64,000 nt of DNA from Cycas panzhihuaensis (lineage: Eukaryota > Cycadophyta): positions 16,988,001 to 17,052,000 of the forward strand of contig CM041465.1 in the NCBI GenBank assembly GCA_023213395.1, written 5' to 3'. A program made the position numbers and the translations under genes. The notes under the pieces were generated by a model. It had not been told where the DNA came from. It searched no databases and saw only the letters and a list, made by a program, of their open reading frames with translations. How positions within the stretch are numbered: the first letter of the stretch is position 1; every line of letters begins with the position of its first letter. Shown in pieces: positions 12,251 to 23,132 of the stretch.

Positions 12251-14352
12251 TGGAACGACTAGGCAAGGTAGCAAGGTTAAAAGAAAATATAGAAGTTGGT
12301 GAAGAAGTTATCATAGGGACTCTTAATACATCAAATAAAAGTTAATGTTGCTCAAAGCAACATTTAAGCAAATCGATAACTGATATGCCTACCAGAATGG
12401 TCTTTAATTCTTCTACCAAAGAGAAAGATCCATCTTTTATACTAGAGAGAATGGACCTAAACCTAATGGGATGTGGGGGTACTAGAGGTAAAGATTTAGG
12501 ATTTCTTACCATCAAATCATCAGATGATTTAGACGAACCTACACTTTTTGAAGTCTCCACCATGTTTATGGTTCTCTTAATATCACCACCTTTAGAAGGT
12601 GGGTAGGATTGATTGGTGTTTCTTTTTGTTAAAGTATTTATGAGAGCAATAGACTTTTTTGATGAATTAGAGCTTAAAGGCTTGTATTCATCATCTTGTA
12701 TGTACTTCTCCTTGCCTTTATCTTCTTTATTAGTTTTCTCATCGTGTTAAAGTAATAGATCCTTATGGATCATTTGGTCTTACAATGACTTGGAAGAATA
12801 ATTCACTTGAATCTTTGTGTTATGGACTACATTTTGAATAGTTTGGCACTCACTTCTATCATGTGCATCTATTTGATGATAGGATCACCATTTCATCTTT
12901 ATAGATGGAGAAGGATGTAGAGGAGGACCTTATTTCTTCTTCCTCTCAGTAAGGTGAATGACTTTGGTCTCTTGTGAGGGTTGAGCTAGATATGGGATGT
13001 CAACATGTAATTTAGTATTGATTACACACTCAAGTGATCTAATTGAAGAAGTAAGATGATTGTATGTAGGCCCAAGATCGGTAGCATTCATAAGATGAAG
13101 TGGTTCTTTAGAAGGAATAGGTTTCCCAATCTTCTTGATACCTGCTTGTATTTCAAACATTTCTAAAGTTAAACAATGATTGACTACTTCCTCATATATT
13201 TGAGGACCAAGTTTCAAAACTTCCAAATGCACATGGGGCCTCAATGCATTTGTAAATAGATCAAATAACAAACTAGGATCAAGGTGTGAATGGTAGGAAT
13301 ACACTTGGTCTTTAAATTTCCTAATGAAATCCCTTGAAGTTTCATCATTATTTTATTTAATTACCAACAAGGATTTGATGCCTAACTCAAATGGTCTTAC
13401 TACATCAAAATAGTTGATAAAGGAGTTAACTAGTTACTAAAACGGGAGAACAGAAGTTGGAGGAAGATGATAAAACCACTTCAAGGCATCACCTTAAAGT
13501 GATTTAGGAAATAGAATCATCATAACATAGTCATATGGTATAAAATCCATACGAGCAAGCACAGATGCTTTTGTATCAAAGGTAGGGTCTTGAGAAGAGT
13601 CACCAAAAAATTTAGGCAACTCAGGAAGGAATGGGGGTATATGTGACAATAAGACCTCGCACGGTAAATGAGACTTCATATAATCTAGGAAGGGCCTCCT
13701 TGGCCTTAATGTAGTAGGATGTTGAGGTAAGGATGATGGATGAGAAATAGATGAATAAATAAGTTGTTGAGATTACAGTTATTATTGTAAAACATCTTGA
13801 GGTAGAAAAGTAGGAGGAACAAACCATGCTACATTGTTAACCATAGAATTAGTTTGAGGTATACGATTTTACAGGAAACTTGAATTAAAGGTGTAAAAGG
13901 GATTAGGTTGTGGGGTAGGGCTAAGAATATATGAAGATGAAGTAGGATTAAAAGTTCTCAATGATTGTGATTATCTTACCAAAGTATATGGATATTCTGA
14001 ATGAGTGTGAGAAACATGTTGCGAAGAGGAAATGACATTAGGCACTCTAAGTGATGGTTGGAAAGGCCTAATATCATGAGACCCAATGATATATAATGCA
14101 TGAGGAGGTACCTAAGTGGTAGAAGAAATGAGATGTGAAGAGGCAATCTAAATCAGTTGTAAACTAGGTGAGGCCATAACCACTTGACCGGAAGTAGGTA
14201 TATGCATGATGCTAGGAATGCCATGAGTAATAGTGGTGGTATCACCTCCATATGTAGGAGGTATAGAATGGAAAGAATGAATCTAAAGTTGTTGCCTAGG
14301 AGAAGATTGACAAGGTTGTGAATGAGTGGATTTGTAATCATCAACTTCCTCC
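12251..14352 (-). pseudogene. Ty3/gypsy gag of E5
   Basis: Gag text matches E4 closely: LPCEVLLSHIPPFLPELPKF..DSSQDPTF (13,670-13,590), YDYVMMILFPKSL, then a long open piece at 13,304-12,930 (YSYHSHLDPSLLFDLFTNAL, LKLGPQIYEEVVNHCLTLEM). A degraded zinc knuckle SYHQIDAHDRSEC lies near 12,840-12,890, its first Cys codon now a stop. Another piece at 12,563-12,342 (SSDDLMVRNPKSLPLVPPHPIRF) equals E4 27,726-27,514. The 5' part of gag is truncated at 14,352, where the sequence jumps into LTR; the equivalent E4 sequence 29,536-30,179, including the primer-binding site, is missing. Confidence 0.83.
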
Positions 14353-16709
14353 CTAGGGAGGACTTAAACTTAATATCTCTTGATTTCTTTTGTGATTAAA
14401 GTTAGGAGACACAAAGCTCAAGAAGACCTAAAGGACCATCTTTACCCAACTCCTAAGGAGGAGTCTTCACCTAGTAGTGTCATCTACCTAAGTATGAATG
14501 AATATGATGAAAGGCGTGGATGTGAAATAGGGTGATAGAATCCACTAATGTGCACAACTTGACAAAGGAGTTCTAACTTCAGAACTACACTTACAATATC
14601 CTCAATGTCTTTCCTAGGGATTCCTCTCATGTAATTATTTCAACCTTTTGAGTTTTACTAAGATGTGAGAGAGGGTAAACTAATGGAAAGGTGGTTTATC
14701 TTGTTTTGGTTTCTAGGTGTTTATATAATTACAAAGATATGTAGCCTAGAGAGCAAGATAATGAAACCAAAGAAACTACAAAATCAAACTCATATAAAGC
14801 TTTTTTTGTTCTTTTTTTTTTAGTTTTAAATCAAAAGCAAACAAACAAGAAACAATGCATACAAGCTCTTTTCTTTTTTTTTTAATGAAATATGCACATG
14901 TAACAATAAAAGCTTTCCTATATGTAACATGTTTCACTTCAGAATGGATAATGCTACTCAAAATTTGAAATTCACTATAAGATTTCTATGCATATTTCTT
15001 TTAAAAGAGACTAATCAACATGGAAAACTAGTCAATATGCTCCAACCTTGATGCATGTAATCAATTTTCTTAAAAAAGTGATAAATAATACACAAAAAAG
15101 AGAGATTCTTAAAAGAAATTACTACTATTTTTTCTGATAATTTTCAAACCTATGAGATGATGGATAAATAAAAAATCTAAATAATAATCATCCACACAAG
15201 GCTACTCCCAAAAGGTTCTATTATAATTGGAGTAGTGAGATCTCCAAAAGGATCCTTAAACCTAATACAAAAACCAAAAATCAGAGATACTTCAACTAAA
15301 CAACATTCTCAACTTTTCATTCTCAAGATAAAAGAGCTAGCTTAAAAGTAAAAGTGCATGCAATCACAAAAAACAAGTAAGAGCTTCTTTCTTATTATGA
15401 AGAATGCCTCAAAATGGTAGTTTTCTTTTCAATTGACCAACTTTCCACACACTTTCCTTCAAAGAAAGATTAAAGAAGGAAGAAAAACAATCTAAAGAAG
15501 CCAAATTAAAGTAAATCAATGCTAAAAGAGAACGGTAATCCAATTAAAATATGAACTACTGCCAATTAAAATATGAACTACTGTAATAGAATGGGAAGGA
15601 ATAGCTAAATGTATGGCAGAGAGATGACCATGCCACATCCTAGTCTACCCTTATAGAACCCCACAAAGGGCTGGCCTTTTCGTGTATATTTCAGTATCCA
15701 AAACCAAGACAAGAGTACTATAATAATCAGCCAATGAAAATAAAAATTTTTGAGTTAAAACTACCTTTAAAATGCCATGAAATAAGTCTGAAATTCAATT
15801 GGAAAGATCTTACTAAACTAGAAGAAGTTTGAAGCATAAAACTGATGAGGATCTAAGAAAATAAAAGCTTAGACCATCAATAATCAAAGAAGAGCAACAC
15901 ATTAATAAATCTTCTTTAAGATTTCACCTAATGGTCTTAAAAAAATCAAGTCTTTAAACTCATAGTTGTAGTTCCTAAGAGATCTCCAAAAACTTCAAAA
16001 ATCTTCACAAAACTAGAGCAAAATCACTTCTTAATCTTCTCCTCCTAATTAACAATGACTCAGAAATATTTTTGGGCATCGATAAAATCAAATCCCACCA
16101 AATCTAGGTAGTGGCATGTAAAATTTTGGTGGTCTGCCCAAATTTTCATTGCATGATAATGAAAAATGTGATCAGCATATTTTTCACCTACCAAAGACTT
16201 GATTTTGTTCTAAAAACACAATTTATCACATTTTTTATAGCATGAAAAATGTGATTACAATGGAGTAAAAATTTGATTAAAAAATATCAAAATTTGATAT
16301 TTAATGAAGATTTAATCATAAAAATGACTGCATTAAGGAGTAAATAAGCCTAGAATTAGGTGAAATAGATTAAGTACAAGCCCAAAAGACGATAAATAAT
16401 AAAATCTTACATGAAATCTTAAAAATAAGGTGAAAATATCAAACTTTGAAGGAAAAATGAGGTTGAGTTGATCATAAAAAGAAACTTTGATGCCATAGTT
16501 TATGTCATTAGTAAATAATAGCAAAAATACAAGTCACACTAACATTCAAATTTCATTAATTAAACTTTATAGATCACATGAACAAAACATGTCCTAATCT
16601 ACTAAATATAATCAACATCCATTAATTATCTCCTATGAAATCATATAACATATACCAACTTAACAATATAATTCAAATGTAAGTGAAGAGGCCAGGTTTT
16701 AGTAAAGCA
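14353..16709 (-). repeat. LTR shared by E5 (as 5') and E4 (as 3')
   Basis: On the minus strand this LTR starts at 16,709 and runs down to 14,353. It is clearly homologous to the E4 5' LTR at 30,165-32,537. Landmarks in both are cccaactcctaaggaggag, aaagagagattctt, accccacaaagggct, and the outer end that originally read TGTTTCACCAAAACC. Because gag of E5 lies on one side and the 3' end of E4 on the other, one LTR serves both. A short frame at 14,776-14,961 inside is not a gene. Confidence 0.82.
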
Positions 16710-17556
16710 AGATCTAAGAAAATAAAAGCTTAAACCATCAACAATCGAAGAATGACAACATATCAACAAAACTTCTTCAAGAAATTAAGTTTTTTAATGT
16801 CATAGTAGTAGTCCTTAAGAAATCTCCAAAAACTTCAAAAAATCTCATAAAGCTAGAGTCAAATCACTTCTAACTCTTTAACTTTCAACCAACAAAGACT
16901 CTAGATCACTTATGGGCATTGAAAGAATTAAGTCCCACTGAATCTAGGCAATGGCATACAAACTTTTGGTGCATTGCCTGAGTTTTCATTGTATGATAGT
17001 GAAAAACATGATCAGTTATATTTTTCACCTACAAAAAACTTGACTTTGTTCTAAAAATACTATCAGTCGTGTTTTTGGTAGTTCCAAAAATATGATAATA
17101 GTAAAGTAAAAAAATGATCAAAAAATGATTAAAATTAATGTTTAATAAAGATTTAATCATGAAAATGACTTCATCAAGGAGTAAATAATCCCAGAGTTAG
17201 GTGAAATACATTAAGTATAGGCTCAGAAAGATGACAAATAATAAAATTTTAGGTGAAACCTTGAAAATAAAATAAAAGTAATATACTTTAAAAGAAGAAT
17301 GGGGTTAAGTTGATCATAAAAGAAACTTCTGGTGCTATAGTTTATATCATTGGAAAATAGTAGTAAAAATACAAGTCACACCAATATTCATCACATTTTA
17401 TCAATTAAAATTCATATATGAGTTCAACAAAACATGGCCTAATCCATCAAATACAAATAACATCCATGAATTACCTTTTATGAAACCATATACAACATGT
17501 TAGAATTTATTAATACAAGTCAGATATAAACCAAGAGACCAGATTTTGGTGAAATA
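16710..17556 (-). repeat. Tandem duplicate of the LTR start (~0.85 kb)
   Basis: This segment repeats about 15,850-16,709. Both contain atctaagaaaataaaagctt near one end and a gaccagattttggtgaaata-type end. The E4 5' LTR has one copy only (31,730-32,537). The outer end at 17,556 (original TGTTTCACC on the minus strand) abuts the polypurine tract of E4, so this copy is the functional 3' LTR start of E4. Confidence 0.82.
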
Positions 17557-17572
17557 TTTGCCCCTTTGGCAC
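17557..17572 (-). other. Polypurine tract of E4
   Basis: On the minus strand, gtgccaaaggggcaaa lies immediately before the LTR start at 17,556. Purine-rich text ending exactly at an LTR boundary is the plus-strand primer site of an LTR element. It confirms that the LTR to the left is the 3' LTR of E4. Confidence 0.75.
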
Positions 17573-19100
17573 TTAAGGCTCCTTTTCTAGAAAGAGAAAT
17601 AGGATGGTGAGAGGTGGCAATGATGCAAATGTTTGTCATTCTAGCTAGGGTAATAGGAATTAAATGAAATGTATAGATGATGAGGTAGTACTACTTTATG
17701 ATCTAACATGAAACAAAATCCACATGACAACTAGATTCAATAAAATTCCTACTAGTAAACCTTCCCGAAAGGGTTGGGTAACTCTGACCAATAGAAACAT
17801 TATTTATATCTCTTTCCCAAAAATATTTTGCACGTAATCTCTATAAATCTACCTAAAAAGACTGGGCATCAAACAAAATCCCTAAAAACCTACCCAAAAA
17901 GGACTGGGTACTCATCACTAAATGTCTCTACATTCATCTTTATGCCCAAAAGGATTGGGTGTCTACCATCATCAAATACTTACCTAATACCTATAAACTG
18001 GATGGGACTTCACTATCATATAATGTGCCCATAAATTGGATGGGACTTCACCACCAAATGCCCATAAACTGGATGGGTCTCTACTATACACCTAGTCATA
18101 GTTTATCTCTCTTTAACCATGCATTGAAGGGAAGTCCTGTCATAGTTTAGACTCATTAATAGGTGGATGAAAGCTTAGAGTTTTAGTCCTATTATAGTTT
18201 AGACTCATTAATAGGCAGATGAAATCTTAGAGTTACTACCTCTAAAGGCAAATATCAAAAATTAATACATGAGGTGGGATCTAGTAATGAATCATACCTC
18301 CAAAGGGAAGAAAGAGATATACTAACCCTCATCATATAAAAAAATAATAATTTGGGTCTTATCAAAGTGAATGTATATATTTTTGACATTTTAAGGTTGA
18401 TTTGGTGAGAATAATGCTTAAACTGGGTTAGATTCTTCTTTGATAAACTCTATGGGTGCCTTAGAAGATTCAGAGGAGAAAAAGTGTGAAAAAAGTCTCT
18501 TTATATGTGAGAAAATGAAGGGAAAAGAGTTTCATTTTCACACACAAGAGGAGGAGAAAGTGAGAGTTCTAGAGGCCATCTCTTCACTTTCTAGAGTGAC
18601 TATGATCTCTTTTGGACAGGGGACTAGTTCTATAGGACTCCAGGCATCGAGATGGAGTAGAGAGTGAGGTACTCAGTAAGTGAAGTGCATTGATTTTTTT
18701 TTTTTAGTTTTTTAATAAAAAATATGATGATGCAATGTGAAATGAAAATGTAGCTTTTAGATGAAAAATGTGATGAACTAGTGAAAAACATGACTTCAAT
18801 ATAAAGGCCATCAGAAGAAGTCACATTTGTCACTATGAAGTCATGCTTTTCAATGTGAAACTATATTTTTCATAGTGAAATTACATTTTTTAATTAGATG
18901 AGTACATTTTAAAAATTTTAACAAATAAAACTTGAAAAACTTAAAATTTTTAATTTGAAGAAGTTGCTAATAGGTTGAAATTGGTGTGATGTAGGCCTTA
19001 GAGAGAGTGGAGACTCATAAGAATGAAGGGATAGCCATCAGAGAGCTTATTAGTCAACTAGATGAGGTAGGATAGAGCATATTAGAAGCATGTGGCCTCA
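17573..19100 (+). other. Non-coding region between E4 PPT and antisense PMD frame
   Basis: No gene was identified. It contains an array of stem-forming repeats (17,763-18,078, listed separately), a ~51-bp tandem pair at 18,137-18,187 and 18,188-18,237 (atagtttagactcattaata in each), an A/T-rich segment at 18,690-18,960, and short reading frames of no recognisable kind (18,440-18,667). As it lies upstream of the plus-strand PMD frame, a promoter for that frame could be here, but no specific site is claimed. Confidence 0.5.
17763..18078. repeat. Array of seven diverged CCCA...TGGG stem repeats
   Basis: Seven related units occur at about 17,763, 17,851, 17,892, 17,944, 17,991, 18,028 and 18,061. 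Early units read cccaaaaaggactgggta and later ones cccataaactggatgggac. Each has CCCA facing TGGG around an A-rich middle, so each could fold as a small stem-loop. Spacing is roughly 35-50 bp, with one double gap. Nothing comparable was seen elsewhere in the window. Confidence 0.72.
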
Positions 19101-20228
19101 CATAGGTGAGTGGATCTATCTAACTCATGATGGAGTATGAGATCCTACATGATTTGATGAGTTATTGGATCCCAGGTTGTAATGTATTCAGGGTACGAGC
19201 AATCAGAGACCTTAAGATCACTCAGAGGGATGTAGGGAGGATCTTAAGCATTAGTTGTCATGGGGAGACGGTTTACCTCATCAGGGTGACAGATAAGGAG
19301 TCTTAGATGGCTTGTAGTAATTACTAAATAGGATTTACTGATCAGATAGATTAGCATAGGATCTCCATCGAGGCCATCAGGATAGTAGGAGATGTTCTAA
19401 TAATGAGGAGGATCATTGCTCTTATCATTACCTATCGGATAGCCATGGCGTAGAACTTTATGAGGATCCTAGTTTAGTAGATAGGGATAGTATAGTGATG
19501 CAAGAAGGGTATCTAAATCTATTAGAGGTAGTATATTGTGGATATCATTATCCATTAGTTATCAAGGATCTGAATGATAGGGAGGGGTGGATTCTCATAC
19601 AACTCTATCCTTATATTCTAGCTCTATGACCATATTCTATTGATGCAGCTAGGAGGAGAGCCAGGTGAGCTGACATTGATGGATCCAAGAATAAATAGAT
19701 GGCACATGAGGTATTGGATTCATAATAGGCCAACTATTATCATGAGGACCACACATAGTCATCTCCTCAATAAGATGACGAGAAGGCAACTGATAGAGGA
19801 TGCATATGTTGGGATCCCAGTGTGGAGCGATGATGAGATGGATGTCACAAAGAGATTGATAATAGAGGAGTCTCCTACAATAAGGAGAGGGAGAAGAGGA
19901 GGATGCAATAGGATAGAACATGGTGGTAGAGGTGGTAGACAAGGAGAGGAGGTGGGACAAGGAGGTAGAGGAGGTGTTTCCTCTAGTAGTAGAGTAGGAA
20001 GTAGTCACCAAGTGCTCGGACGAGGAGGTGGAGTACCCATGGAGGGGAGAAGAGGCTCCATTCAGAGCATGGAGCTAGGGTCTAACAATAACCAGGGTAG
20101 GGATGGGGGGAGCAAAGCTATATCAATGGATGAGCTATACAGGAGGCTTATTAGGAGCCACAAGGAGGAGAGGTACCACTGGCAAGGGAGATACTTAGGT
20201 GGAGAGCTTGCAAGGGGAGAATCTCTAG
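19101..20228 (+). pseudogene. Antisense plant mobile domain (PMD) ORF of E4, exon 1
   Basis: A single plus-strand frame, antisense to E4 gag-pol, runs from about 19,127 to 20,228. Apart from Trp- or Gln-type stops (e.g. ES.MACSNY.IGFTDQID.HR) it stays in frame. The N-terminal part reads HDLMSYWIPGCNVFRVRAI, RDLKITQRDVGRILSISC and HGETVYLI. This resembles the plant mobile domain signature (W.P..H.F......ITL.DV..LLGL...G..V) of MAIN/MAIL1-type and transposon-borne PMD proteins. A Gly/Arg-rich segment follows (RRGRRGGCNRIEHGGRGGRQ), then an acidic/basic helix (DELYRRLIRSHKEERYHWQ). The open part is 19,640-20,245. Function in the element is unknown. The PMD call rests on motif resemblance, supported by a second copy at 44,860-46,600. 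Confidence 0.7.
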
Positions 20229-20338
20229 GTATGCGGTTTAATTAGTTTATTTCTTGAATCACATTATATTTCTTATCTTTTAAGAGCCTATTTCATTTTC
20301 AAGGGAATAATCATAAATGGTATGTTTCTATTGGATAG
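20229..20338 (+). other. Candidate GT-AG intron in the antisense PMD ORF
   Basis: The boundaries are ctag|gtatgc and ttggatag|gtgac: 110 bp, T/A-rich, typical of a short plant intron. Removing it joins GESL to GDKTVTLREVHRTLEV in frame; the split codon is G|GT. Without splicing the frame ends at 20,245. No transcript evidence is available here. Confidence 0.55.
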
Positions 20339-20810
20339 GTGACAAGACAGTTACACTAAGGGAGGTTCATAGGACCTTGGAGGTGATCTTTCCTCTTATT
20401 CCAACATTGGATGAGGTGCTCACTTGGAACATAGTGGATCATAGTCTGCTAGGACACCATATAGATTTTTATAACTATGCACTTAGAGCTCGAGACCTCT
20501 ATATAGATACAAGAGTAGAGCTATAGAGATGAGAGTTAGAGCTGAGGGTAGGTAAGGAGGAGAGGAGCTACCTATAGAGGATGACACTGGCTTAGGTAGG
20601 AGCTAGGTATACTCCATCAAGTAACAATATAGTGTAGTAGGAATGACATCGTCTCCCACTCAAAGGAGAGTCTACATGTGGGGAGATTTCAATCATGAGG
20701 GAGAGAGCACATCTAGATGTACCTCAGGGATCTCATCAGGAGTCAAAGGGATGATGAGTGTATGATATACTGCATGGGAGATAAGAGGATGATGTGAGGT
20801 ATTTTATGAT
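20339..20810 (+). pseudogene. Antisense PMD ORF of E4, exon 2 and decayed C-terminus
   Basis: The frame continues after the candidate intron: GDKTVTLREVHRTLEVIFPL, IPTLDEVLTWNIVDHSLLGHH, YNYALRARDLYIDTRVEL, with the first stop at 20,524. Beyond it, charged text persists through stops that could be old Trp codons (ELELRVGKEERSYL, LKGESTCGEISIMRERAHLD) to roughly 20,760-20,810. I do not recognise a domain. The composition suggests a helical tail. Confidence 0.55.
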
Positions 20811-21675
20811 CCTCTAGTATATATCAGAAGTGTATGTATCATGAGTCATGTATTGTGAGTCACCTAGGTGATAGATGTACCATATTTAATATCATATATA
20901 TTGATCTCTTTTCTTTTAGAACTTATGTATGATTACTTGTCTCTAAATCTTTCATCCCCCTTATTCCCATTTATATTTAAGCATAGGATACACTCATTAG
21001 TGTGACTTGTCCAAGGAAATATGTAATAAATTTTATTATTTTTACTTTTTTTATTCTTTTATAGTTATGTACTCTTTTAAAAAAAAATTGTCATACTATA
21101 TACATGGTAGTTTATACTCATTCTAGAGTAAAGATAGTTTAGGAAAGACAAGATTATGGGAAAGAATAAAAATAAGAAGATAAATAAAAGATCAAAATAG
21201 GGTAAGTGAAGGTTTACTTATTCTATTTTTATAAACTTAAAACCACCTGGAACCCAAATGCTAATAAGTTTATAAAAACAGAAGATAGAATAATGTGAAT
21301 CTCCCAAAAGGAAACTTATATAACTCACATCATACTCCTGATAGATTATATAAACATAAGATAACCCCACATTTACATAATACACCATAAAGAAAGTGAG
21401 TTATTTGCCAAATGAAACTAATCTCACTTAATAAACAATTAGTTATATGAGTATATTAGATTCCTCATTGGCTCTTTCTAGGGGTAAGAAGCTTTTAGAA
21501 ACTTTCCTCCTAATAAGATCCTCCATGGCCTAAGATTCCCATATGGGTCTAGCCCTTTAACATATCTTACTTTAGTCTCATATCTATCACCACAATCTTT
21601 GAACTACCTCAACCTATAGTCTTACCAAACTAATAGTTTATACTTATCATGGAGTTGTAGTTTATACTCATTCGA
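20811..21675. other. Non-coding sequence between PMD frame and RNase H of E4
   Basis: An AT-rich stretch with no protein signal on either strand. The phrase agtttatactcattc occurs twice (about 21,110 and 21,660), marking a short direct repeat. It separates the end of the plus-strand PMD frame from the end of the minus-strand RNase H; the two are convergent. Confidence 0.5.
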
Positions 21676-22110
21676 GAGTGTGATACCCCCAACTAAAAGA
21701 AGTAAGTCAAATAATGTGATCATCAAGGATTGAGGAAACAAGAGCATCAACTTCAAGGTTAAGGGCATGAGTTATATACTAAATAGTCACTAGAGTAAAT
21801 AGAGATAACAATGATGAGGCCTCATGGTACAAAAGAAGAAGTTGTAAGGAGTGGACCTAATACATCCCAACCAATTGATAAATTACAACTTGAGAGTCAA
21901 CATATAAAGTAATAGGTCTAAGGTAAAAGTGAGAAACATCTAATAAGGATCCTATAATCACAAGGTATTCAACTTCATTATTGGTTGCTCTAGGTATGAA
22001 GGAACCTATGGAAAGGAAGGGACTCCCTGGTTAGTCTAAACCACCCAAGCAGAAGTAAATGGTCTTGGGTTTCCTGTACTACCCCTATTAGTGAAGATAC
22101 TCAATGCCAT
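21676..22110 (-). pseudogene. Extra RNase H domain downstream of E4 integrase
   Basis: The minus strand from 22,110 reads MALSIFTNRGSTGNPRPF.SAWVV, then after a frameshift SFIPRATNNEVEYLVIIGSL, ITLYVDSQVVIYQLVGMY and LNLEVDALVSSILDDHII. This is the order of an RNase H fold: TD-G-S..GNP, N-E-EY, DSQ..I.QL..Y, N.E.DAL. Three of four catalytic acids are recognisable (Glu of VEY, Asp of VDSQ, Asp of VDAL); the first is Asn (22,087-22,089). The pattern is closest to the second ('archaeal-type') RNase H known in Tat-lineage elements. There it usually lies between the first RNase H and integrase, whereas here it is ~1 kb beyond integrase. Confidence 0.78.
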
Positions 22111-23132
22111 GGGAATTAGAGGATTAAAACTTAGAGACTGTATGATCGATGGGGTAAGGTGTGAGAATTAATCAATAAGGAGATGGTGGTAGACGTAGAT
22201 CTTTGATTGTTATAAAGAAAGAAGAAAGAACCCAAATAAGATGATTATGATCAAAATAACAAAGTGTCAAGCAGGATTCAATCATAACTGAGGCCACATT
22301 GGACCTAAGCAACTAGATCCAAAAATCTTGAATGACTCATCTAAATAAACCCAACCTATAGATAGATAGGTGGGGACAAAGCCATTAGATGACTTACCTT
22401 GGATTACAAGAGGATGAAAATAATAAACTTTTTTTAATTTATTCTAACCTTTTTATTTTTTTTACTTCACTTTTCTTTTTTTCAATTCCACTTCCACTTT
22501 TTATAAGAAAAGGATCACAATCATCTACCTAAGAAACTCTTCTATTCAACACAATAAGGATTTCTCCTTTTTAACAAAATCTAAAAAGGAAAAGGGCTAA
22601 TCTCTTTAAGGAATGAACTGCAAAAAAATCAGAGATCAAAATCATAGTGTCTCCAAGGAAAGCAACATAATGAATATCTGTTCTAAATGGTTGATAAAGA
22701 GAACTAAGGATAATAAAATAATTAACAATTGGTGATATATGACTAAAAAGGAAACCCCTAGGTAACAAACTAGTAAATGAAAGTATAATCTAAACTAATG
22801 AGTAGGTACTTAAAGTTAATGAAGGCATTTCTCTTTCTGATATGAAAGTAAAATAAAGATAGGGGCCTAAGTTTTCTTTTAAGTATGGAACCCAAAAGAG
22901 AACGAGATCCAAGTATGATGACGGTAACTCACAATCAGTGTAGATATTAGAAAGAGCAAGAAACTAACACGGTCATGAGTAGGATCTATGATGAAAGCAC
23001 AACAAGACTTAGTGAAAGTAAGAAGAGGTTGAAAAGAAGGGGAATTTACCTATAGTTTTAGTTTGTTAGGCAAAGGAACAAGTTTCAAAGCCATAGTTTA
23101 TCCTCATTATGAATTTAGTCATATGCATACTA
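22111..23132 (-). other. E4 spacer between integrase and extra RNase H
   Basis: Homologous to the E5 block at 9,688-10,692 (same T-rich run, ccaacctatagatagata, gagtaggtact and agccatagtttatcctcatt landmarks). A conserved minus-strand ATG just after the integrase stop gives MALKLVPLPNKLKL, then stops. A frame at 22,768-22,571 is hydrophobic and has no recognised domain. Conservation reflects common descent of two copies and is not by itself proof of coding. Confidence 0.6.

Noticed and set aside
17763-18078. CRISPR-like spaced repeats
   Set aside because: Units are diverged, spacing is irregular, and the setting is a plant retrotransposon; a minisatellite is the better description.
19649-20011. 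120-residue minus-strand Ser/Thr-rich frame
   Set aside because: It is the complement of the Gly/Arg-rich PMD exon, which has motif support and consistent frame over more than 1 kb.
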